Below are positions 7,580 to 13,660 of a DNA stretch of 14,124 nt, in pieces (position 1 is the stretch's first letter; every line of letters begins with the position of its first letter). The notes beneath the pieces are model-generated. The model was not told where the DNA came from, ran no database searches, and saw only the letters and a program-made list of their open reading frames with translations. Both the position numbers and the translations under genes were made by a program. The stretch is from UBA3496 sp964558115 (GTDB taxonomy: Bacteria > UBA8248): assembly GCA_964558115.1 (NCBI GenBank), contig CAZLCI010000051.1, forward strand, positions 1 to 14,124, given 5' to 3'.

Positions 7580-9007
7580 ATGATCAATCAAAACAAAGAA
7601 AAAATCGACGAATTGATTGAAACACAATATTTAAATTTCGATGAACCCTTCAAAACGGCTTCCGGTCAGATACTCGAAAAGATACAAGTTGCTTATGAAA
7701 CATACGGCAAACTAAATGCAAACAAAGATAATGTAATACTTGTAATACATGCTTTAACTGGGGATGCACATGCTGCAGGATACCATAACAAAAATGATGT
7801 TCGTCCTGGTTGGTGGGATCCAATGATTGGTCCAGAAAAAGCACTTGATACAAATAAATATTTTGTAATTTGTACTAACAACTTAGGAGGTTGCTCAGGA
7901 ACTACTGGACCAAGTTCAGTCAATCCTTCTAATGGCAAACCCTATGATATGGAATTTCCTGTGGTCACGGTCGAAGATACTGTTGAATTGCAAATGAAAA
8001 CATTGCAAGCACTGGGAATTAAAGGTCTTAAAACTGTTATTGGTGGCTCACTCGCTGGAATGCAAACTTTAGAATGGGGAATACGTTACAGTGATTTTTG
8101 TGAATCTATAATTCCAGTTGCTGCTGCAGCTTGTCTTAATCCTATGGGGATAGCTTGGAACAAAATCGGTCGTCATGCAATAATGACTGATCAAAATTGG
8201 AATGAAGGAAATTACAGTAAATCAAATGAACCCTCTAAAGGATTAATGACTGCACGTATGATTGCTCACATTACTTATTTAAGTAATAGAATAATGTGGG
8301 AAAAATTCGGAAGGAGAACTAAAGAAAATGAAAATCTTCTAGAAAATGTAAATGCTAGATATGAAGTTGAAAGATACTTAGATTATCAAGGGGAAAAGTT
8401 TTCAAATCGTTTTGATGCAAATTCTTATATCTATCTTTCTAGAATGATGGATCTCTATGACATAAAATCTAACTCCACTTCTCTGGAAGATTCCCTTCAA
8501 AATTTAAATACAAATTGCTGTTTAATTAGTTTCATCTCTGATTGGCTATTTCCAACTGAATGTAGTACTGAAATAGCTGAAACTTTACAAGAAATCCATA
8601 AAAAAGTTGAACTGCATACAGTTGAATCGACATATGGACATGATGCATTTCTAGTACAATATGAAAAACTTACACAAATAGTACAAAATTTTTTAGACCG
8701 TGTTGAGAAAAAAGATGAAATTGGTATTCATGGATTCAAAATTCCCATTAAGACTCGAAGATTTGTACTCACTTTTCCCTCTACTCAAGTCAGTTTGCCT
8801 GTTTTATGGGAACTAGGAAAGAAATTTGAGTTAGAGGTAAATATTATAAGAGGGGAAGTAAATACCAATTCAGGATGGCAAGTTTGCGAATTTAAAGGAG
8901 ATGACGAAGAGATCCAATCCGTTATAAACTATATTAGAGATCGTGGTATTTGGGTAGATGAAGGTGGTTATGGAAAAATAGATCACGATAGAGCAGAGGT
9001 TGTCTAG
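7580..9007 (+). CDS. metX: Homoserine O-acetyltransferase (MetX) with C-terminal NIL domain
   Basis: 475 residues, about 90-100 longer than an ordinary MetX. Residues 1 to about 380 are a complete alpha/beta-hydrolase acyltransferase that transfers acetyl (or succinyl) from the CoA ester to homoserine, the first committed step to methionine. The catalytic triad is visible: S157 in G-G-S-L-A-G-M-Q, D321 in S-D-W-L-F-P and H354 in Y-G-H-D-A-F. Residues about 393-462 form a second domain that looks like NIL, the small ferredoxin-like domain that binds methionine at the C-terminus of MetN transporter ATPases; the matching pattern is P-V-L-W-E-L-G-K-K-F, V-N-I-I-R-G and a final beta-strand after R-D-R-G. 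The frame is continuous and ends in TAG. The DsbA-like selenoprotein gene starts 40 bp later. No SAM riboswitch is seen upstream. Confidence 0.93.
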   Translation: MINQNKEKIDELIETQYLNFDEPFKTASGQILEKIQVAYETYGKLNANKDNVILVIHALTGDAHAAGYHNKNDVRPGWWDPMIGPEKALDTNKYFVICTNNLGGCSGTTGPSSVNPSNGKPYDMEFPVVTVEDTVELQMKTLQALGIKGLKTVIGGSLAGMQTLEWGIRYSDFCESIIPVAAAACLNPMGIAWNKIGRHAIMTDQNWNEGNYSKSNEPSKGLMTARMIAHITYLSNRIMWEKFGRRTKENENLLENVNARYEVERYLDYQGEKFSNRFDANSYIYLSRMMDLYDIKSNSTSLEDSLQNLNTNCCLISFISDWLFPTECSTEIAETLQEIHKKVELHTVESTYGHDAFLVQYEKLTQIVQNFLDRVEKKDEIGIHGFKIPIKTRRFVLTFPSTQVSLPVLWELGKKFELEVNIIRGEVNTNSGWQVCEFKGDDEEIQSVINYIRDRGIWVDEGGYGKIDHDRAEVV

Positions 9008-9047
9008 ACATTAACTATTAATGTTTTAATGTTGTAAAGGAGAAATT

Positions 9048-9680
9048 ATGAGTAAATTAGAAGAACCAATAATCATCACAAAATATTCTGACTTCACATG
9101 ACCCTTTTGTTACGTTGCCACCGTAGGTGGAACCGCAGTTTTAGAAGAAGATCCTGATATACAAATTGAATGGGTTTCTTGGGAAGGAAGACCCCCTGGA
9201 AAACCATTTGCTCCCTATACGACCGAAAAGAAATTAGAACTATATAACACAAAATTCAAACCACTTGCAGATAAATATAATGTTCCTATAAACCCACCAG
9301 AAAAAAATTGCAGAACAACTAATGCCCATTTAGCGACAATTTATTCTCGAGAAAAAGGCAAATTGAAAGAATACAGAAACCGAATTTATAAAGCACGATG
9401 GGTAGAAGACTTAGATATTGAAGATCCGAAAATACTCATTCAACTTGGAGAAGAAATTGGTCTAAATAGTAAAGAAATCAAAAATGTTATCGATGAAAAA
9501 CGATATCTATCTGTTTTACATAGTCAAAGATCGCAAGGAAAAAGTTTAGGAATTTTCGGAATACCCTCATTCGTTATAAGAGGAAAAATATTCTGGGGAG
9601 TTGATGTAATTGAAGAATTAAAAGAAGAAATTGATCTAGTAAAACAAAAACTAATAGAAGAGCAAGAAAAAGAAGATTAA
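9048..9680 (+). CDS. DsbA/FrnE-like thiol oxidoreductase, selenoprotein (U-P-F-C active site)
   Basis: Predicted 210 residues with one in-frame UGA at 9099-9101 read as Sec18. The ATG at 9048 has a strong AAAGGAG six bases upstream. The N-terminus runs I-I-I-T-K-Y-S-D-F-T-U-P-F-C-Y-V, which is the DsbA active-site context, with Sec exactly at the nucleophilic first Cys of CxxC and C21 as resolving Cys. The helical insertion follows, then G-I-P-S-F-V-I with the cis-Pro at residue 173 and the last strand and helix, so the thioredoxin fold is complete (PF01323 group, FrnE-like). There is no signal peptide, so it is probably a cytoplasmic disulfide reductase or isomerase; the substrate is unknown. 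A SECIS-like hairpin follows the UGA. No other stop interrupts the frame over 192 further codons. A pseudogene is the alternative but is unlikely given the exact position of the UGA. Confidence 0.9.
9114..9133 (+). promoter_or_regulatory. Candidate bacterial SECIS hairpin of the DsbA-like gene
   Basis: CCACC (9118-9122) pairs perfectly with GGTGG (9126-9130) around the loop GUA. Below one unpaired G (9117), GTT (9114-9116) pairs with AAC (9131-9133), giving eight pairs with a bulged base. The loop begins 21 nt after the UGA codon and its first base is G; both fit the published bacterial SECIS pattern recognised by SelB. The sequence is coding, so it is constrained by the protein as well. Confidence 0.75.
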
Positions 9681-9687
9681 TTCTCTA

Positions 9688-10083
9688 TTATTTTTTCGGG
9701 ATATGCGCAATCGCTTCAATTTCAACAATATCGTCTTGATTAAGTCGAGAAATTTCAAGAATAGTTCTTGTTGGAAGATTTTTTCCAAAAAATTCTTCAT
9801 ATAACTCGTTTATAACAGGTCGGAAATTTTCCATATCCGTCACGTAAACAGTAGTGGAAACGATATCCTGTATGCGACCTCCCTTACTTTCGACAATAGA
9901 TTTCAGATTAATCATAGTCTGCCGAGTACGTTTTTCAATATCATATTCGACTAATTTATTATTTTCAGGATCTATGCCTCTCTGACCAGAAATGAAGTAA
10001 ATATCTCCAATTTGGCGAACCTGAACAAAAGGACCAGTAGGATTTGGAATGGAATCATCTGAAGATTCATAAAATGAATTCAA
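9688..10083 (-). CDS. ridA: RidA/YjgF-family enamine/imine deaminase
   Basis: 131 residues, the usual length. RidA proteins hydrolyse reactive enamines and imines released by PLP enzymes such as threonine ammonia-lyase, giving the 2-oxo acid plus ammonia and protecting other PLP enzymes. Visible landmarks are the N-terminal P-N-P-T-G-P-F-x-Q, I-S-G-Q (residues 31-34), and near the C-terminus N-L-P-T-R-T with R106 aligning with the catalytic Arg of RidA, followed by V-E-I-E-A-I-A with the conserved Glu. The start is a TTG at 10083; no ATG lies near the expected N-terminus, and only a weak AGG is found 10 bases upstream. It follows the 76-codon small gene by 22 bp, so translation probably depends on that transcript. 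A threonine ammonia-lyase-like gene lies about 2.5 kb away on the same strand. Confidence 0.88.
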   Translation of the reverse strand: MNSFYESSDDSIPNPTGPFVQVRQIGDIYFISGQRGIDPENNKLVEYDIEKRTRQTMINLKSIVESKGGRIQDIVSTTVYVTDMENFRPVINELYEEFFGKNLPTRTILEISRLNQDDIVEIEAIAHIPKK

Positions 10084-10105
10084 ATTTAAAAAACCTATAT
10101 ATCTC

Positions 10106-10336
10106 TTATTTTTTTTTGCCTTTGCTAGGCAATTCTTCGGGAAAAGTATTCTTTAACCACTGTTGTGCAAGGATAAGACTTGCAGTTTCATCTTTTCCAG
10201 GAACAAAAGCTATAGACTCTTCAATACGTGTACCATCTTCATTCAACATAAAAACATCTACTCCAGAACCATATAGTTCATCTGTTCGGGATTCTAAAGA
10301 ATATTTAACTCCATTATTTTCTACCTCCTGCGACAT
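10106..10336 (-). CDS. Small conserved-looking hypothetical protein
   Basis: 76 residues; I do not recognise a family. It begins with a strong AAGGAGA ribosome binding site seven bases before the ATG and has a good promoter candidate upstream, so it is very probably expressed. The protein is soluble, without signal peptide or Cys: an acidic N-terminal half with alternating hydrophobic residues suggesting a small beta-sheet (V-D-V-F-M-L-N-E-D-G), then an Ala/Leu helix (T-A-S-L-I-L-A-Q-Q-W-L) and a Lys-rich tail. ridA lies 22 bp downstream in the same direction, and the pair look like one operon, so a role linked to RidA is possible but is only inference from position. Confidence 0.7.
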   Translation of the reverse strand: MSQEVENNGVKYSLESRTDELYGSGVDVFMLNEDGTRIEESIAFVPGKDETASLILAQQWLKNTFPEELPSKGKKK

Positions 10337-10366
10337 ACACTCTCCTTTTTAAAAATTACAATAACG

Positions 10367-10395
10367 ATTCTAACAAGCACAAACACTAACATCAA
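10367..10395 (-). promoter_or_regulatory. Candidate sigma-70 promoter for the small gene and ridA
   Basis: On the minus strand, TTGATG (10395-10390), a 17-bp spacer and TAGAAT (10372-10367) preceded by TG one base before, an extended -10. It lies 30 bp upstream of the ATG at 10336, leaving space for a short leader with the strong ribosome binding site. The element is the best promoter match in the window, in an 80-bp gap between two same-strand genes. Confidence 0.5.
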
Positions 10396-10416
10396 ATAAA
10401 AAAAATTTTTTGAACT

Positions 10417-11586
10417 TCAGTCTACTAAATGATCCATAAACCAATCAGCAATATAATTGCTAGCTAAACCAAGATTATCCACAATGCAATGCTGACTGCC
10501 TCCATTATCAACAGAAAATATTTTCAGTTGTTTGTCAATAGAACTACATTCTTCGAAAAGTCGATATGCCATTTCAATCGGTGCAATAGTATCTTCAATA
10601 CCATTCAAAATTAATATAGGCATTGTTATTTTTGACGCAATTCCAGTTAAATTATATTTTTTGCTTTTTTCAATAGCACTATCTACATCATCACATCCCA
10701 TAAGAAAAGGTAATTGCCACATATGAGCGGAAGTTTCTGTCCCACCAGCTTCCAAAATCTTTCTTCTTCTAACAACCACTTCATGAATGTCAACGCTACA
10801 GCCCCATGCAACACATGCAGCATATCTTTTCTCAAACGCAGCCGCACGAGGTGCATAATATCCGCCCATACTCATCCCCATAATACCAATACGTTCGGGA
10901 TGAACATTTTTCATAGAAGAAACATAATTATAGGCAGCTGTTGCAGGCACTTCATAATCATATCGGCTAGGGATCTTTCCCAACCGAAGAGTTTCTCCTT
11001 GACCTGGACCGTCAATGCACAAGCATCCAATCCCTCTGGAACGAAGATCCAATCCAGCCCAGAGCGTTGTGATTTCTTTACAAGCATCTGCACCATCAAA
11101 AAATACCACCACAGGATAATTTTCGTTTTTTGTGTCTGGTGGTATCCAAAATGAGTATAAAGGACCTTCTTCATAAGGGATCTCTATCTTTTCGAATTCG
11201 TCTATACGCAGTTTCATGCCATCATAAAATCTTGATGTAACTTTTTTATAAGACTCAAACTTTCTAGGATCGTCTGGAGGAATTAATTGCTCAGCGGTAT
11301 AAAGGTAAACTGCACTTCTTATTAATGCCCCAGATGCAGTTTCAGCATGTCCACTTTCTAATTCTCTTTTTGCATAATCAAAAACAAAATCTGACATTTT
11401 TTTCCACTCTCGAAACCAAATCTCAGAATTTCCAATATCTTCTTTCAAATTATTCCCAATCTGATCTACTTCCCAGAGTGCACTTCCACCTACACGTGCA
11501 AGATTTAAAATTCCACAAATCCTATGTGACCAAAGGTAATTGTCAGGAAAATATCGAAACCAATTACCTTGATAGACCTTCTCCAT
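10417..11586 (-). CDS. Alpha/beta-fold hydrolase (2,6-dihydropseudooxynicotine hydrolase-like)
   Basis: 389 residues from the ATG at 11586. A GTG two codons earlier (11592) overlaps the ribosome binding site, whereas GGGAG is five bases before the ATG, so the ATG is preferred. The N-terminal 130 residues are a helical cap region; the catalytic domain follows with the oxyanion segment V-V-F-F-D-G-A-D-A, then C-I-D-G-P-G-Q-G-E, the nucleophile elbow G-M-S-M-G-G (Ser239), the acid Asp332 in N-G-I-E-D and His366 in G-S-Q-H. The D-G-P-G-Q-G-E loop and two-domain layout resemble 2,6-dihydropseudooxynicotine hydrolase and FrsA-like carbon-carbon or ester hydrolases. No other nicotine-catabolic genes are nearby, so the true substrate is unknown. 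It ends in UGA, a second ordinary use of UGA as stop. Confidence 0.82.
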   Translation of the reverse strand: MEKVYQGNWFRYFPDNYLWSHRICGILNLARVGGSALWEVDQIGNNLKEDIGNSEIWFREWKKMSDFVFDYAKRELESGHAETASGALIRSAVYLYTAEQLIPPDDPRKFESYKKVTSRFYDGMKLRIDEFEKIEIPYEEGPLYSFWIPPDTKNENYPVVVFFDGADACKEITTLWAGLDLRSRGIGCLCIDGPGQGETLRLGKIPSRYDYEVPATAAYNYVSSMKNVHPERIGIMGMSMGGYYAPRAAAFEKRYAACVAWGCSVDIHEVVVRRRKILEAGGTETSAHMWQLPFLMGCDDVDSAIEKSKKYNLTGIASKITMPILILNGIEDTIAPIEMAYRLFEECSSIDKQLKIFSVDNGGSQHCIVDNLGLASNYIADWFMDHLVD

Positions 11587-11610
11587 TCTCACTCCCTCTA
11601 AAAGAAATAA

Positions 11611-12147
11611 TTAGTAGAATTCTAAAAACTTCACATCTACATCTGCATAAAAATCTTTGCCAAAAGCAACAATCCCAATTGATTGAATTTCCAATGAAGA
11701 GAACTCACTTGATTGATACCAATTAGAACTTTGAAATCCTGAAAATGGCAAATCGATTGTAACCCAATTACTACTTGTTTTAAATTTTGAAGAGTAGTAC
11801 TGCCAAGGAAACCACATATCTTTTGTCCTAATATGGACAAAGTAGGATTCTCCATTTCCCCTCACCGTGATTCGTACTCCTTTAAAATCTTTCTTCAACT
11901 TCTTTTTAAATCTAGTACGAAATTGTATAAATCCTCCATTATTCTCTGTACTAACCTGTCCCTGCATCTTATAAAATCGTTCGTTATTTATACTTTTAAA
12001 ATCAAGCTTTCCCTTAGAGACTCCTCCCATCACTGTATCTGCTATGAATGACCATGCATTTCTTTCTAGGTTAATTAGATTCTCTGCAAAAACAGTTTTT
12101 GTAAAAACAAATACTAAAACAAATAAAAGAGAAAAAAATATTTTCAT
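11611..12147 (-). CDS. Exported CIA30-family protein
   Basis: 178 residues from the ATG at 12147, chosen because GAGG lies six bases upstream; an in-frame TTG at 12159 would place this site inside the gene. The N-terminus is a signal peptide (Lys2, a hydrophobic run, then V-F-A with cleavage likely after residue 21). The mature part begins with W-S-F-I-A-D-T-V-M-G-G-V-S, the hallmark of the CIA30 domain (complex I intermediate-associated protein 30), and continues as alternating beta-strands, as in the jelly-roll carbohydrate-binding-like fold of this family, with V-R-G-N-G-E-S-Y and aromatic residues in the middle. Bacterial members have no proven role, and a link to complex I should not be assumed for an exported protein. 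It lies 24 bp upstream of the hydrolase on the same strand. Confidence 0.78.
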   Translation of the reverse strand: MKIFFSLLFVLVFVFTKTVFAENLINLERNAWSFIADTVMGGVSKGKLDFKSINNERFYKMQGQVSTENNGGFIQFRTRFKKKLKKDFKGVRITVRGNGESYFVHIRTKDMWFPWQYYSSKFKTSSNWVTIDLPFSGFQSSNWYQSSEFSSLEIQSIGIVAFGKDFYADVDVKFLEFY

Positions 12148-12267
12148 TTCTTGCCTCAACTTTAAAAAATGTAAAAAAATTAAAACCTTCTCAAAACAGA
12201 TAAAAAGAAGTACAATTGAAACGCCTAAACGAGATTTATGTTACAACCAAAAGGAATTCATTAAAAG

Positions 12268-12555
12268 ATGAACAAAATTACAATCATAAGTACTTTGATA
12301 TGGGGGTTTTTTCGTCATACCCTTTGTTGATGGCCCTCTGTTTTAACCGCTCTTGGTCTAGGAGCGACTACAGCCGGAGCTTTAGGAAGTGTTTTAACTA
12401 CACTTCAAGTTTATAGCTGGATCTTTCTAATTATTGCAGTCATATCCTTTGCATGGACTTTCTGGAAAACCAGACATAATACTCATAAACAAAGAATATT
12501 TGTTTATTTATCTGGAGTATTTATTTTTTTAGTATTCATTTTTAAATTTATTTAA
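12268..12555 (+). CDS. MerT-like membrane protein, selenoprotein with a Cys-Sec pair
   Basis: Predicted 95 residues with one in-frame UGA at 12328-12330 read as Sec21. The first ATG after an in-frame TAA is at 12268; an AAGGA lies 12 bases upstream, a little far. Residues 18-31 read T-L-C-U-W-P-S-V-L-T-A-L-G-L, matching the first membrane segment of MerT-type mercuric transporters, where a vicinal Cys-Cys before Pro and an A-L-G-x-G run carries Hg(II). Here the second Cys is Sec, and the spacing to Pro is one residue shorter than in classic MerT. A Gly/Ala-rich stretch follows, then two more hydrophobic segments (about 50-66 and 77-94) joined by a basic His-containing loop. C20 is the only Cys, so the cytoplasmic Cys pair of classical MerT is absent. 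No mer operon genes are nearby. After the UGA, 74 codons stay open. A hairpin with a GGUCU loop follows the UGA. Confidence 0.85.
12348..12366 (+). promoter_or_regulatory. Candidate bacterial SECIS hairpin of the MerT-like gene
   Basis: CGCTC (12348-12352) pairs with GAGCG (12362-12366); inside it U-G and U-A pairs (12353-12354 with 12360-12361) close the loop GGUCU (12355-12359). The loop begins 24 nt after the UGA codon. The GGUCU core is the same as in the apical loop of the E. coli fdhF SECIS as I remember it, where the G and U contact SelB. Confidence 0.8.
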
Positions 12556-12594
12556 AAATGAAGCTTATACTATGAAATTCAATTATCGGGAATA

Positions 12595-13560
12595 CTAACG
12601 CAACATTTCCTTCATTTTCAAAACCATTTCATTTGTCACATTTCCACCTGTTACGGTAGCAACTGTAACTAAATTAGTATCAATTTTTTTAGATAAAAAA
12701 GCCGCAGCGGCAACTGCTCCCGCAGGTTCTGACAAAACTTTACTTCTGTATAATATTTCAGAAAATGCATTTGCTATCTCTATCTCACTTACTAAAATAA
12801 TTTCATCTAAATATTTCTGTAAATGACGAAATGGGAAAAACCCTGGACGAACTGCAGACAATCCATCAGCTATCGTATCCCAATAATCTATAGCAGTTGG
12901 TTCTCCCTTTTGAAGAGAAACAAATGCAGCATTCGCTTTTTCAGGTTGGACTCCTATTACTTTCACCTTCGGATTTGACAATTTTATTGCTGCAGAAATT
13001 CCAGCAGCTACACCACCACTACTAACCGGAACTAAAACAACCTGCAAGTTTGACATATCCTCCAAAATCTCAAGACCAATAGTACCATGTCCAACTGTTG
13101 CCATCGGTTCTTCCCAAGTATCAATGGCGGTCATTCCCCTATCCTTCGCTATTTTTTCAACCATAGGTTGCCGAGAAAGCGCATCTGTCCCGCAAAACAC
13201 AACTTCTGCTCCGTAAGCTCTTGTGGCTTCAACTTTATAAAGACTTGTTCTGTCTAACATTACGACGACTATCTTCACTCCTAAGCATGACCCTGCATAA
13301 GCAAAAGCTTGGGCAAAATTGCCTGAAGATGTCAGAACTACCCCTTTCGCAAGTTGTTCTTCTGTTAAAGAGTTTAATATTGTGACAGCAGCTCTAATTT
13401 TATATGCACCAGTGACCTGAAGATTTTCTGATTTCAAAAACAGCTTTTCTTTTCCAACTTCTGAAGAGTCTGAAGAAAATGGAATTATAGGAGTTCTCCT
13501 AATCCAATTTGGAAATCGAGATCTAGCTCTTTGAATATCTTTTAATTGTACGTAATTCAA
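12595..13560 (-). CDS. Threonine ammonia-lyase/serine racemase-like PLP enzyme
   Basis: 321 residues of fold-type II PLP enzyme, the length of the biodegradative threonine dehydratase without the C-terminal ACT regulatory domain of IlvA. The PLP lysine is K54 in T-G-A-Y-K-I-R. The substrate loop S-S-G-N-F-A-Q (78-84) has Phe where threonine dehydratases usually have His. The phosphate-binding loop is S-S-G-G-V-A-A-G (180-187), a departure from the usual G-G-G-G-L. Near the C-terminus is S-E-P-A-G-A-V-A. Most likely it deaminates threonine or serine to 2-oxobutyrate or pyruvate; the changed loops leave another hydroxyamino acid possible. TTG start at 13560 with AAGG seven bases upstream. It ends 39 bp from the convergent selenoprotein gene. 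The enamine it would release is the classic RidA substrate, and ridA lies 2.5 kb away. Confidence 0.85.
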   Translation of the reverse strand: MNYVQLKDIQRARSRFPNWIRRTPIIPFSSDSSEVGKEKLFLKSENLQVTGAYKIRAAVTILNSLTEEQLAKGVVLTSSGNFAQAFAYAGSCLGVKIVVVMLDRTSLYKVEATRAYGAEVVFCGTDALSRQPMVEKIAKDRGMTAIDTWEEPMATVGHGTIGLEILEDMSNLQVVLVPVSSGGVAAGISAAIKLSNPKVKVIGVQPEKANAAFVSLQKGEPTAIDYWDTIADGLSAVRPGFFPFRHLQKYLDEIILVSEIEIANAFSEILYRSKVLSEPAGAVAAAAFLSKKIDTNLVTVATVTGGNVTNEMVLKMKEMLR

Positions 13561-13635
13561 TTTATTGCCTTGAATAAAAAAATAGAATCGAATACTTTCT
13601 ACTAGGTTTTATTAAAAGATTAAATTTACAAAAGA

Positions 13636-13649
13636 CTAATTTAAATTAG
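13636..13649. repeat. Perfect 14-bp palindrome
   Basis: CTAATTTAAATTAG reads the same on both strands and ends 11 bp before the ATG of the M23 peptidase gene, within the 100-bp gap to the divergent PLP enzyme. It could be an operator, but in such AT-rich sequence a chance palindrome is possible. Confidence 0.35.
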
Positions 13650-13660
13650 GCGACCAAGTA

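Noticed and set aside
9363..9680. A separate 105-residue protein starting with TTG.
   Set aside because: It is the C-terminal half of the DsbA-like selenoprotein that starts at 9048; the frame is the same, and the catalytic U-P-F-C and fold start lie upstream of the UGA and just after it.
9048..9680. The DsbA-like gene as a pseudogene with a nonsense mutation.
   Set aside because: The UGA falls exactly on the nucleophilic Cys position, is the only interruption, and has a hairpin at the SECIS distance; a second gene shows the same arrangement.
10417..10419. The UGA stop of the alpha/beta hydrolase as a Sec codon.
   Set aside because: It lies after the complete catalytic domain and is followed by an A/T-only run without a stable hairpin.
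12328..12330. UGA read as tryptophan (alternative genetic code).
   Set aside because: Trp is written UGG throughout, including the codon right after this UGA, and UGA ends two other genes in the window at their expected C-termini.
12216..12416. A 66-residue frame overlapping the start of the MerT-like gene.
   Set aside because: It is in another frame, has no ribosome binding site, and shows no membrane or family pattern, unlike the frame from 12268.
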